A stretch of 64,000 bases of DNA from Siccirubricoccus sp. G192 (GTDB taxonomy: Bacteria; Pseudomonadota; Alphaproteobacteria; Acetobacterales; Acetobacteraceae), in the NCBI RefSeq assembly GCF_019084075.1, contig NZ_JAHREN010000001.1, positions 2,019,501 through 2,083,500 on the forward strand. Direction: 5' to 3'. Position 1 is the stretch's first letter, and every line of letters begins with the position of its first letter. Positions 1-9,075 of the stretch are shown piece after piece. The notes beneath the pieces were generated by a model. The model was not told the origin of the DNA. It searched no databases and was given only the letters and a program-made list of their open reading frames with translations. Made by a program: the position numbers and the translations under genes.

Positions 1-117
1 GATCTCATGCGCATGCACGCGCGGCACCAGGCGCCCGGCCAGGATGTCGCGATGCACCAGCCAGTCCGGCTGCGGATAGCTGCCGACGACGGTGGTGGGC
101 AGGAGCGGGAGGGCCAT
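1..117 (-). CDS. MetE-family methyltransferase, N-terminal fragment
   Basis: Only the first 39 codons are inside the window; the gene runs off the left edge. The visible residues begin at an ATG and contain LLPTTVVGSYPQPDWL, the opening strand and loop typical of cobalamin-independent methionine synthase (MetE C-terminal-like) barrels, which transfer a methyl group from a folate to a thiol through a zinc site. The zinc ligands lie outside the window. Stand-alone short MetE-like proteins are common in this group and many act on substrates other than homocysteine, so the exact reaction is unknown. Nothing that looks like a gene fills the 63 bases between it and nth. Confidence 0.7.
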   Translation of the reverse strand, partial: MALPLLPTTVVGSYPQPDWLVHRDILAGRLVPRVHAHEI

Positions 118-180
118 GGGGCGTCCTTCGGCGGGGCGTGTCGCCGGCATGGTGGCATTCCGCCCCCAGGTGTCAAACCC

Positions 181-888
181 TCAGCGATGGGTGGTCACGC
201 CGACCTGCCGGCATTGCCGCAGCAGCAGGCAGGTCGAGCATTTCGGTCTTTCGCCGGTGCAGACGGATTTGCCGAAGGGCACCAGGCGTTCGTTGATCTC
301 GATCCAGTAGCGCTCCGGCAGGACCAGGGCGAGCGCCTGCATGCTGCGCTCCGGCGTCGAGGTCGCGACATAGCCCCAGCGGTTGGCGATGCGGTGGACA
401 TGGATATCCACCGAGATGGCTGGCCGCCCGAACCCCACCCCGAGCGTCAGCGCCGCGATCTTGGGGCCGACGCCCCGCAGCGCCGTCAGCCCCTCCATCG
501 TATCGGGCACCGCGCCTGCCTCGGCGATGCGGGCCGAGAGCGCCCGGATGTCGCGCGCCTTGGGCTCGGGGAAGGTGGCGCCGTGCAGCGCCTCGATGAT
601 CATCTCCTCCGGCAGGGCCGCCATGGCCTCCGGGGTGCGGGCCAGGGCGAAGAGGCGGAGGCAGACGGGGATGGTGGTCTCGTCCCGCGTGCGGGCGGAG
701 ACCAGCGCGGCGACGAGCTGCTCGAAGGGGCTGGCGAAGCCGCGGTCCCGCAACTCGAACATCGCGGCCTTCGGCAGCCCCGCCACGGCCTGGCGCAGCA
801 GGCGGAAGACCAGGTCGATGTCGAAGGGGTCCTTGCCGGGCACGGGCAGGGCGGCAGGCGGCGCGGCGGCGGGGCGGGAGGGGGCCAT
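181..888 (-). CDS. nth: Endonuclease III (DNA glycosylase/AP lyase)
   Basis: The 235-residue product fits the endonuclease III family, which excises oxidised pyrimidines and cleaves the abasic site in base-excision repair. The helix-hairpin-helix LRGVGPKIA carries the expected catalytic lysine, and the following VDIHVHR holds the aspartate of the Nth active site. The C-terminus has four cysteines spaced C-x6-C-x2-C-x5-C (CTGERPKCSTCLLLRQC), the [4Fe-4S] loop of true Nth proteins. The roughly 25-residue proline/alanine-rich N-terminus is longer than in E. coli Nth, so a later start is possible. No frame problem is seen. Confidence 0.93.
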   Translation of the reverse strand: MAPSRPAAAPPAALPVPGKDPFDIDLVFRLLRQAVAGLPKAAMFELRDRGFASPFEQLVAALVSARTRDETTIPVCLRLFALARTPEAMAALPEEMIIEALHGATFPEPKARDIRALSARIAEAGAVPDTMEGLTALRGVGPKIAALTLGVGFGRPAISVDIHVHRIANRWGYVATSTPERSMQALALVLPERYWIEINERLVPFGKSVCTGERPKCSTCLLLRQCRQVGVTTHR

Positions 889-929
889 GCGGGCTGAACG
901 CGCGGGCGCCGTCCCGGATACTGGCCGAT

Positions 930-1370
930 TCAGCCCGTCGAGCGTTCCGGCAGCAGGCCCGGCAGCAGGTCGTCGGCCTCGCCGGCGGCGCGGCGGCGGC
1001 GGGCGGCGCCGGACCGCGCCGCTTCCGCCCGCAGCCGGATCAGCTCATCCAGCAGCCGGTCGATGGTTTGCCACAGCGGCTCGTCGCCCTGCCGCTCGCC
1101 CATGACGAAGCGATGCGCGGCCAGGGTCACGTTCAGCGTGCCGCGGGTGGATTCCGGACGCGGGCTGCGCATCTGCACCAGCGCCTTCTCCACCTCCTCG
1201 ATCGGCACGCCGAAATGGCTGGCGATGGCCTCCGGCGCCTCGCCGCGGCGGCGCAGCGAACGGGCCTTGGCGGCTTCCTGCGGCGTCAGCGCGATGGCCG
1301 GGCGCAGCGCCTGGGTGCGCCGCGACATCTCGCCCGATCCGCTGCCCGGCGGCTTGCCCTTGAAGGCCAT
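930..1370 (-). CDS. Hypothetical protein with a small helix-turn-helix-like segment
   Basis: A 146-residue basic protein I do not recognise. I chose the ATG at 1370 because upstream codons are proline-rich and overlap a 13-bp tandem repeat. Residues about 30-65 (PQEAAKARSLRRRGEAPEAI and the following VPIEEVEKAL) look like a short helix-turn-helix of the type found in small regulators; the middle contains TLNVTLAAHRFVMGERQGDE and the tail is an alanine/arginine-rich coiled helix. It sits alone between nth and the corC-like gene on the same strand. A DNA-binding role is only a guess. Confidence 0.5.
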   Translation of the reverse strand: MAFKGKPPGSGSGEMSRRTQALRPAIALTPQEAAKARSLRRRGEAPEAIASHFGVPIEEVEKALVQMRSPRPESTRGTLNVTLAAHRFVMGERQGDEPLWQTIDRLLDELIRLRAEAARSGAARRRRAAGEADDLLPGLLPERSTG

Positions 1371-1378
1371 GCGGCACC

Positions 1379-1417
1379 CCCGTTCTTCTGGCCCGTTCTT
1401 CTGGCCCGTTCTGCTGG
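1379..1417. repeat. 13-bp tandem repeat, three copies
   Basis: Three consecutive copies of CCCGTTCTTCTGG occur, the third with one T-to-G change. They lie 8 bases upstream of the chosen start of the 930-1370 gene, so they would fall in its leader. Confidence 0.85.
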
Positions 1418-1533
1418 CCGGCATCCGCGGCCCCGGCAGGAGGCCGGGCGCGGGCCCGGGCACAGGATAGCGGCGATGGGCGCCGGGCGGGCTGCCCGGT
1501 GGCATCACATCCTGGCGCCCGATGGCAGGCGCG

Positions 1534-2503
1534 CTATTCCGCCGCCTGCCTCTGCTCCTGCGTCGGACCCTGCGTGGGCCCCTGGGCGGGCCCCTGCGCG
1601 CCGGGCCGCCGCAGGCGGAGCCGGCGGATGCGGCGCGGATCGGCCTCCAGCACGCGGAATTCGAGGCCCGAGGAATGGCTGACCAGTTCCCCCCTGGCCG
1701 GCACCCTTCCGGCCAGGGTGAAGACCAGCCCCCCCCATCGTATCGATATCGGCGGCGCGTTCCTCCTCGGTCAGCACCGGGCCGAACCGCGCCTCGAAAT
1801 CCTCGACCGGGGTGCGCGCATCGAGTTCGAGCGTGCCATCCGGCTTCTCCACCATCTGCGGCGGGCCGGGTTCGTCGTGCTCGTCCGAGATGTCGCCGGT
1901 GATGGTCTCGACCAGGTCCTCGATCGTCACCAGCCCGTCGATGCCGCCATATTCGTCCACCACCAGCGCCATGTGGATGCGCGCCTGGCGCATCTGCAGC
2001 AGCAGGTCGAGCACCGGCACGCTCGGCACCACGAACAGCGGCTTGCGCAGGATGGCCTTCATGTCGAAGGGGCCGTCGCGGCCCACCACGGCGAAGACAT
2101 CCTTGATGTGGACCATGCCGACGATCTCGTCGAGCTGGCCGCGATAGACGGGGTAGCGGCTATGGCCGTCGCGCTGGATCAGGCGGATGGCCTGTTCCAG
2201 CGTGAAATCCTCCGGCATCGCCATGATGTCGGCGCGCGGCACCATGACATCGACCGCCGACTTGCCGCGCAGCTTCAGCACGTTGCCGAGCATCGCGCGT
2301 TCCTGCGGATCGAGGTCGGCATCGCCGGGCCGCGCCTCGCCGTCGCTGCGCGGCGCGTCGGGCTGCTCGATCAGCTCCTCCATGCGGTCGCGGACGCTTT
2401 CCGCCTCGCGCCGCCGCAGCAGCCCCTGCAGGCGCCAGATCAGGCTGTTGCGCTGCGCCTCCGTGGTCGCGCCGTTGCGCGGCTGGCCATTCGCCGCGCT
2501 CAT
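1534..2503 (-). CDS. CBS-domain hemolysin/CorC-type protein (frameshifted as sequenced)
   Basis: This encodes a cytoplasmic CorC/HlyC-like protein with two CBS domains (from VMVPRADIMAMPEDFT and again from IHMALVVDEYGGIDGLVTIE) and a C-terminal transporter-associated domain, as in CorC, which supports magnesium/cobalt efflux. There is no DUF21 membrane part, as usual for CorC. The frame breaks at a C run (1729-1736, eight bases); with seven, the protein continues GLVFTLAGRVPARGELVSHS and ends QRQAAE at 1534, giving 322 residues. The last 20 codons are a degenerate four-residue repeat (QGPA, QGPT, QGPT, QEQR). The start overlaps the ybeY stop (ATGA), so the two are translationally coupled. Confidence 0.88.
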
Positions 2504-3048
2504 GGTGCGCCCCCCCGCCGCGTGGCTTCTTTCCACGGGTTGGGCAGCCGCAGCCGGTGCAGCGCGCGGGCCTCGGCGCGTTCCATCCGGCGGGCCTCGC
2601 CGGCGGTGATGTGGTCATGGCCGAGCAGGTGCAGCGTGCCATGCGCGACCAGATGCGCGAAATGCGCCGCCGGCGGGCGGCCCGCCGCCCGCGCCTCCCG
2701 CCGCACCACGCCGAGCGCCAGCGCGATATCGCCCAGGTGGTCCGGCCCGGCGCCCGGGAAGCTCAGCACATTGGTGGGCTTGTCCTTGCCGCGATGCTCG
2801 CCGTTCAGCCGCTTCAACTCGCGGTCATCGGCCAGCAGCACGGTCATGCAGCCATCCGCGACACCCGCCTCGCGCAGCGCGGCCCGGGCGGCCCGGCGGG
2901 CCAATTGCTCGGCCCGCGGCAGGATGCGGCGCCAAGCCGGCTCCGCCAGGATCACGTCGATCCCGGCGTGCCAGCCATCCTCTTCGATCCCGGCGGCCGT
3001 CCGGGGCATGCCCCACGTGCCGCCGGGGGTACTACTTCCCGGCTCCAT
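2500..3048 (-). CDS. ybeY: Endoribonuclease YbeY (16S rRNA maturation)
   Basis: YbeY is a zinc-dependent endoribonuclease for 16S rRNA 3'-end maturation and ribosome quality control. The metal motif H-x3-H-x5-H is present as HLVAHGTLHLLGHDH, and VLSFP after the KPTN segment is another family signature. The ATG at 3048 (MEPGS) was chosen because it lies just before the phoH stop, giving a 17-base overlap; longer in-frame starts would run far into phoH. The product is 182 residues, slightly long through its N-terminus. The order phoH-ybeY-corC is a well-known conserved set in proteobacteria. Confidence 0.93.
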   Translation of the reverse strand: MEPGSSTPGGTWGMPRTAAGIEEDGWHAGIDVILAEPAWRRILPRAEQLARRAARAALREAGVADGCMTVLLADDRELKRLNGEHRGKDKPTNVLSFPGAGPDHLGDIALALGVVRREARAAGRPPAAHFAHLVAHGTLHLLGHDHITAGEARRMERAEARALHRLRLPNPWKEATRRGGAP

Positions 3049-4084
3049 CTCTGTCCTTCTTCCCCCGCCGGTCGCCCTGTTCGGCGCCCCGGCTCTCCAC
3101 CCTCTGGCCCTCGGCCCTGGCATAGGCGGCGACGATCTTCGCCACCAGCGGATGCCGCACCACGTCGTTCTCGTCGAATTGCGCCACGCCGATGCCGGGA
3201 ACCCCTTCCAGGATGCCCAGCGCCTCGACCAGGCCGCTGCGCTGCCCCGGCGGCAGGTCCACCTGCGTCGGGTCGCCGGTGATGACCATGCGGGTGCCCT
3301 CGCCCATGCGGGTGAGGAACATCTTTATCTGCGCCGGCGTGGTGTTCTGCGCCTCGTCCAGGATCGCATAGGCATGCGCGAGCGTCCGGCCCCGCATGAA
3401 GGCCAGTGGCGCGATCTCGATCTCGCCCGAGGTGATTCGCCGGGCAACCTGTTCGGCGGGCAGCATGTCGTGCAACGCGTCATAGAGCGGCCGGAGATAG
3501 GGGTCCACCTTCTCCTTCAGGTCGCCGGGCAGGAAGCCCAGCCTTTCCCCGGCTTCCACGGCGGGGCGGCTGAGGATGATGCGGTCCACCCGCCCGGCCT
3601 GCAGCAGCGCCACGCCCTGCGCCACCGCTAGGTAGGTCTTGCCGGTGCCGGCCGGGCCGATGCCGAAGACCATCTCCTGCCGCGCCAGCATCTCGATATA
3701 GGCGGCCTGGGCGGGGGTGCGCGGCGCGATGGCGGCCTTGCGGGTGCGGATCTCCGGCCGGTCCTGGAGCGGCAGGCGCGGGTCGCCCTCCGCCTCGCCC
3801 TCGGCCATGCGGAGCGCCGCCTCCACCTCCGCCGTGCCGACCGACTGGCCCTTCTCCAGCCGTCGCCACAGGGCGCGCAGCACCGCCTCCGCCATCTCCG
3901 TCCGCTCCGGGGCCCCGGCGATGGTCAGCCGGTTGCCGCGGGAGCCGAGCCTTATCCCCAGCCGCTGCTCGATCCGCGCCAGGTTGCGGTCGTGTTCCCC
4001 ATAGAGCAGGGGAAGCAGGGCGTTGTCGTCGAACTGCAGGGTAACGCTCCGCTGTTCGGGGAGGGAGGGGGAGGGCCGCAGCAT
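3032..4084 (-). CDS. phoH: PhoH-family ATPase
   Basis: A 350-residue PhoH/YbeZ-type protein: an N-terminal KH-like segment, then a P-loop ATPase/helicase-like domain with Walker A GIGPAGTGKT and Walker B AYAILDEAQN. YbeZ proteins work with YbeY in rRNA processing, which fits the direct overlap with ybeY. I chose the ATG at 4084 (MLRPSPSL), 41 bases after the corrected miaB stop. As sequenced, the phoH frame stays open upstream into the miaB 3' region; that apparent fusion disappears when the miaB indels are corrected. Confidence 0.93.
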   Translation of the reverse strand: MLRPSPSLPEQRSVTLQFDDNALLPLLYGEHDRNLARIEQRLGIRLGSRGNRLTIAGAPERTEMAEAVLRALWRRLEKGQSVGTAEVEAALRMAEGEAEGDPRLPLQDRPEIRTRKAAIAPRTPAQAAYIEMLARQEMVFGIGPAGTGKTYLAVAQGVALLQAGRVDRIILSRPAVEAGERLGFLPGDLKEKVDPYLRPLYDALHDMLPAEQVARRITSGEIEIAPLAFMRGRTLAHAYAILDEAQNTTPAQIKMFLTRMGEGTRMVITGDPTQVDLPPGQRSGLVEALGILEGVPGIGVAQFDENDVVRHPLVAKIVAAYARAEGQRVESRGAEQGDRRGKKDRDGAGK

Positions 4085-4125
4085 GGCGCGACCTTCTCCG
4101 GGCCGGAGGGCGATGGCGGCGGTGT

Positions 4126-5551
4126 TCAAGCGGGCGCAGGCTCCTCTTCGCGCTGGACGGTCGGGTCCGCTTCGCCGGCCGCCAGCAGGCCGGAGAGCGG
4201 AATTGCTATGCGCCGCCAACACCGTGACCGGCGCGACATGCCCGGTGAGGGAGGCGGGGCCGTGCAGATGTACCGGCTGCAACCAGGGGGAGCGGCCGAG
4301 CATCTGGCCCGGATGCCGGCCGGGCCCGGTGAACAGGACGGGAAAGGTCATGCCGACCCGTGAACGGTTGAACCCGTCCTGCTGTTCCCGCAGCAGGGCC
4401 TGAAGCTCCGCCAGCCGCGCGTCCTTCTCCGCCTCCGGCACCTGATGTGGCGCGCCGGCGGCCGGCGTTCCAGGCCGGAGGGAGTATTTGAAGCTATAGG
4501 CCAGGGCGAATCCCACCTGCCGCACCAGGGCCAGGGTCGCGGCGAATTCCGCCACTGTCTCGCCGGGATGCCCCACGATGAAGTCGGAGGAAAGGGCGAG
4601 GTCCGGCCGCGCCGCCCGCAGCCGCTCCACCACGCCGAGGAATTGGCCACCCCGTGGCCCCGGTTCATCGCCGCCAGCACCCGGTCGCTGCCGGATTGCA
4701 CCGGCAGGTGCAGGAAGGGCATGAGCTGCGGCAAGTCGCGATGAGCGGCGACCAATTCCTCATCCACATCGCGCGGATGGCTGGTGGTGTAGCGCAGCCG
4801 CAGCAGGCCGGGGATCTCCGCGAGATCGCGCAGCAGCCGGCCGAGCCCCCGGCTCCGGCCATCCGGGCCTTCCCCGTGATAGGCGTTCACGTTCTGCCCG
4901 AGCAGCGTGATCTCCCGCGCGCCGCCTGCCACCAGGCGCCGCGCCTCGGCCAGCACGGCGGCCACGGGGCGGGAGTGCTCGGCGCCGCGGGTATAGGGCA
5001 CCACGCAGAAGGAGCAGAACTTGTCGCAGCCCTCCTGCACGGTCAGGAAGGCGGTCACGCTGGGCGGCGCGGAGGCTTCGGGCAGGTGGTCGGATTTCGC
5101 CTCGGCCGGGAAATCCGTCTCGATCACGGCGCCGGCGGCGCGGCTGGCGCGGGCCACCATCTCCGGCAGGCGGTGATAGGTCTGGGGGCCGAGCACGATA
5201 TCCACCCAGGGGGCGCGGGCGGTGATCTCGGCGCCCTCCGCCTGGGCGACGCAGCCGGCCACCGCCAGCACCATCCGGCCGCCCGCCGCCTCCCGCCCGC
5301 GCTTGGTGGCGCGCAGCCGGCCGAGTTCGGAAAACAGCTTCTCGCTGGCCTTCTCCCGGATATGGCAGGTGTTGAGGATGACCATGTCGGCCTCCTCCGG
5401 CGCGCCCGCGGGGGCATAGCCGAGCGGCGCCAGCACATCCGCCATGCGGGTGCTGTCATAGGCATTCATCTGGCAGCCCCAGGTGCGGATGAACAACTTC
5501 CGCGCGGGCGGGGGGGGCGCCAGGGGTTTCGGGAAGGGGGGATGCAGTCAT
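4126..5551 (-). CDS. miaB: tRNA-2-methylthio-N6-dimethylallyladenosine synthase MiaB (three indels)
   Basis: MiaB is the radical-SAM methylthiotransferase that modifies A37 of tRNAs reading U-starting codons. The N-terminal MTTase domain begins [14 protein letters not shown] and holds the auxiliary-cluster cysteines (also NTCHIREKA and VAGCVAQ). The radical-SAM motif is CDKFCSFC, and a C-terminal TRAM domain follows. Three single-base breaks interrupt it: a G run at 5510-5517 (eight, needs seven) just after the start, a missing base near 4641-4646, and an extra G at 4199-4200 next to AATT. With all three corrected, the gene is 474 residues from the ATG at 5551 to the TGA at 4126, ending EEEPAPA. 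Confidence 0.88.
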
Positions 5552-5688
5552 GCCGGGGGTCAGCTCCGCCAGCCCGGGCGCGATCCGGCGCCGGGTTCCG
5601 CGCGGCACATGCGGGGCGCGAGGGCCGGGGTCAAGCGGCTGACGGTCCCGGGGGCAGCCCGGGGAGACGGACGAATCGCTCCACTTGG

Positions 5689-6690
5689 TCAGCGTCCGCC
5701 ACCCAGGCCGCGCCGGTCAAGCGACGCTTTCGTCAGCCGGGGTACTTCCGCCGGGGGGCGGGTTTCGGGCAGGGCGGCGGGGCTGGGGAGCGGCCCGATC
5801 GGGCGGTTCTGCCGCAGCCCGGCGGCGCCGGCCGAGACGATGCGTCCGGCTTCCGCCGCCAGCGCCTTGCGGTTCGGCAAGGCGGCCGGGCTGAAGGGTT
5901 CGTGCAGCAGCACCGTGGCGCGGGTGCCGCTGCGCCGGGCGAGGCGCCAGAAATGACTGCCGATCTCCATATCCCCGTACCAGGCGAAAAGCGGCCGGTC
6001 CCGCCGGCAGGCCGGCAGCCCGCCCAGCCGGTCATAGACCAGGGAGACCGGCTGCACCTGCCGCGCCGCATCGGCGGTGGCCAGGAAGGAACTGCGGAAG
6101 GGCAGCACGCGGGTGCCGTCGTTGCTGGTGCCCTCGGGGAAGAGGACCAGGCTGTCCCCGGCATTCAGGCGGCGGCGCATCTCATCCGCCTCCCGCCCCG
6201 TGGCGCCGCGCGAGCGACTGACGAAGACGGTGCGGCCGAGCCTGGCCACGGTGCCGATCAGCGGCCAGGTCCCGACCTCGGCCTTGGAGACGAAGCATGC
6301 TTCCAGCACGCTGCCCAGCACCAGGATGTCCAGCCAGGAGGAGTGGTTGGACAGGAACAGCACGGGCTTTCCCTCGGGCGCTTCCGTGGCGGGCCTGCCC
6401 ACCACCCGGACCTCGAGCCCCAGCAGCCGGCAGAGCGTGGCGTGGTAGAAGCGTGGGAAGTCGAGCTTGCCGCGGCCGGGCAGGCAGACCAGCACCGCTT
6501 GCACCGGGATCGCCACCAGGGTCCAGAGCAGCAGCAGCACGGTCCGCCGGATGGCGCGGAGCCGCCCGCCCTGCGGGCGTTCGCCGAAGATATCGGCGAA
6601 GGTGTCGCCGGGCAGCGCGGCGCGGAAGCGGAGCGGGCTGCGCCGCCGCGGTTGGAGGGCTTCGATCGGGTCGCGGGCCACGGCTTGCAT
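5689..6690 (-). CDS. plsC: 1-acyl-sn-glycerol-3-phosphate acyltransferase
   Basis: This PlsC-type acyltransferase converts lysophosphatidic acid to phosphatidic acid at the inner membrane. The catalytic H-x4-D is NHSSWLD; the glycerol-phosphate binding motif is FPEGTSNDG; a hydrophobic anchor (TVLLLLWTLVAIPVQAVLVCL) precedes them. I use the ATG at 6690; an in-frame GTG at 6723 is an alternative. The roughly 35-residue proline-rich tail after the domain is unusual but keeps the frame. It lies 137 bases upstream of miaB on the same strand. Confidence 0.9.
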   Translation of the reverse strand: MQAVARDPIEALQPRRRSPLRFRAALPGDTFADIFGERPQGGRLRAIRRTVLLLLWTLVAIPVQAVLVCLPGRGKLDFPRFYHATLCRLLGLEVRVVGRPATEAPEGKPVLFLSNHSSWLDILVLGSVLEACFVSKAEVGTWPLIGTVARLGRTVFVSRSRGATGREADEMRRRLNAGDSLVLFPEGTSNDGTRVLPFRSSFLATADAARQVQPVSLVYDRLGGLPACRRDRPLFAWYGDMEIGSHFWRLARRSGTRATVLLHEPFSPAALPNRKALAAEAGRIVSAGAAGLRQNRPIGPLPSPAALPETRPPAEVPRLTKASLDRRGLGGGR

Positions 6691-6774
6691 CACCCGGCTG
6701 CGATAGCCCGCGCCCGGCGGCACCGCAATGACAGCGGCGCGACGCCTGCGTGAAAGCCTGCGTGACGGGCCGGT

Positions 6775-8935
6775 TCAGCCACTGCCCCGGGCGGTGCCAC
6801 CGCCCCGGGCGGCATTGCCTCCGGCGCCTCCGGCGGCATCGCCCGGCAGGACCAGGCTGGAGCGGGTCGGCGCCAATTGGTCCCGCTCCAGCGCCCGCAG
6901 CACGATGCCCTCCGTCAGCACCTGGGGCAGCAGGGCGGGCGCGCCGCCGCCGGCGGGATAGAGCAGGTACATCGGCACCCCTTCCCGCCCGTGTTCCCGT
7001 AGCAGGGCGCCGATCGCCGGCTCGCCATGGGTCCAATCGCCCTTGAGGTAGCCGAGCCTGTTGGCGGCGAAGGCGGCCTGCACCGGGGCCGAGCGCAGCA
7101 CCAGCCGCTCATTCACCTGGCAGGTGATGCACCAGGCGGCGGTGAGATTGACGAAGACCGGTCTGCCCTCGGCCTGCAAGGCGGCGACGCGGGCCGCGGA
7201 CCAGGGCTCGGCATCGCCTTCCCGGAGGCCCGCCGCGGGGGCAGGCACCGCCGCCAGTCCCGGCAGCAGCGCCAGCGCCGCCAGGGTCGCGGCGACCGCC
7301 GCCGCCCGCCCGGCGATCCTGCCGCCGCCGGCGCTGCGCTGCGCCACCCCGAGCGCCCAGGCGGCGAAGCCGAGCAGCACCGCGCCGCCGAGCAGCAGCG
7401 CCAGCCCCTCCGGCCCCGCCTGCTGCGCCAGCACCCAGGCCAGCCAGGCGGCGGCGCCATACATCGGGAAGGCCAGGCCCTGGCGCAGCCGCTCCATCCA
7501 GGCGCCGGGCCGCGGCAGCAGCCGGGCCAGGCCGGGGGCCAGGCCGAGCGCCGCATAGGGCAGGGCCAGGCCCAGGCCCAGGGCGGCGAAGACCGCCAGG
7601 GTCGCGGCCGGCGGCATGGCCAGCGCGGCGCCCAGCGCGGCCGCCATGAAGGGTGCGGTGCAGGGGGTGGCGACCAGCACCGCCAGCGCGCCGGTCGCGA
7701 AACTGCCGAGATGCCCACCCCGCCCGGCCAGTCCGCTTCCGGCGCCGACGGTGCCGCCGAAGCCATAGACACCCGAAAGGTTCAGCCCCACCGCCAGCAT
7801 CAGCCAGGCCAGCGCACCGACGAAAGCGGGCGCGGTGAACTGGAAGCCCCAGCCCGCCGCCAGGCCCGCCGCCCTGAGCGCCATCAGCCCGGCGCCCAGT
7901 GCCAGGAAGGTGGCCAGCACCCCGGCCGTATAGCTGGCCGCATGCGCCCGCACCGTGCCCCGCGCCGCACCGGAGAGCCGGGCCAGCGCCATGGCCTTCA
8001 TCGCCAGCACCGGGAAGACGCAGGGCATCAGGTTGAGCAGCAGCCCGCCCAGCAGGGCGAAGGCCAGGGCCTGCGCCAACGGCAGGCCCGAAGCCGCCTC
8101 CGGGAGGCCGCCCACCGGCGCCGCCACCGCATAGGCCGAGCGCACCCCGGCGGCATCGGTGAGCGCCACCACGCCGCTGAGCACCTCCGGTGCCGGCGCC
8201 CCTTCCGGCCGGGTCAGGCCGAGGGTCAGGGTGCCGTTGCGCAAGGTGAGGGGCTGCGGCGCGGCATTGTCGATCAGCCCGCCCTGCTCCGGGAAGAAGA
8301 AGGCCGAGCGGATGGCGTTGGCGGAGAACCCCTCGCCGGCGAGGGTCAGGCTGCCGCGCCCGCCGGAGAGCGCCGCCCGGGCCGGCCAGGGGGGAGGGGC
8401 GGGGCTGCATTGCCTCGGCGGCGGTGAAGAGCGCGGCCAGTGCCGGGTCCGGGCGGGGCTTGGCCTCCACCGGCAGGGCGAGGCGGAAACTCGCCTCCTC
8501 CGGGATGCAGAGTTCCTTGCAGACCAGCCAATTGGCCGCGGCCTCGATGGGGAAGCCCTCGCCGGGGGCCAGCCCCGCGGGCGGCGTCACCACCACGGGC
8601 AGCAGCACCTCGTTCTCATAGCCGTAATTCACCAGGGGACCGTAGGGGATGCGGCTCGGCGCCGGCCATTCGATGCCGCCGGCGCTGGCGCCTTCCGGCA
8701 GGGTCAGCGCGATCTCCGGCGGCGCCCCGGCATCACCTGGATTCTTCCAATAGACATGCCAGCCCGGCGCCAGCCGCAGCCGCAGGCCGAGCCGGAAGCC
8801 CTGGCCGGGCGCCACCGCGTCCTGCTCCGCCACCAGGCTCGCCACCGAGCGGGGCGAGGATTCGGCGGGGCTTTCCGCCGCGCGCGGGGCGGAGGCAGGA
8901 AGCAGTAGCAGGGCGGCAAGGAGAAGGCGGTGCAT
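6775..8935 (-). CDS. dsbD: Thiol:disulfide interchange protein DsbD/ScsB type (frameshifted as sequenced)
   Basis: This transmembrane electron carrier moves reducing power from cytoplasmic thioredoxin to the periplasm. A signal peptide opens the N-terminal periplasmic domain, whose cysteine pair is in NWLVCKELCIPEE. The central eight-helix region has one cysteine each in LMPCVFPVL and VATPCTAPFM, and the C-terminal thioredoxin-like domain has AAWCITCQVNE. All three redox pairs are present. The frame breaks at a G run (8389-8394, six bases, needs five), between the N-terminal domain and the next beta-rich segment; corrected length is 719 residues. It is divergent from hrpB. Confidence 0.9.
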
Positions 8936-9075
8936 GATGGCCGCATAGAACGGTTGCCGGTGCTACCAAAGCAAGCCCCGTAAATCCCTGGTCGGCTTCA
9001 CCGTAACGACCGGCGGCCCGGGCCGCGCTACCGGGCGCGGTTCCCGCCGGGCCGGGCTTGCTCTAGACCCGCGCC

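Noticed and set aside
3032-4633. An apparent MiaB-PhoH fusion protein
   Set aside because: The open run exists only because of an extra G at 4199-4200 and a lost base near 4641. Corrected, miaB ends at 4126 with its own stop and phoH has its own ATG at 4084.
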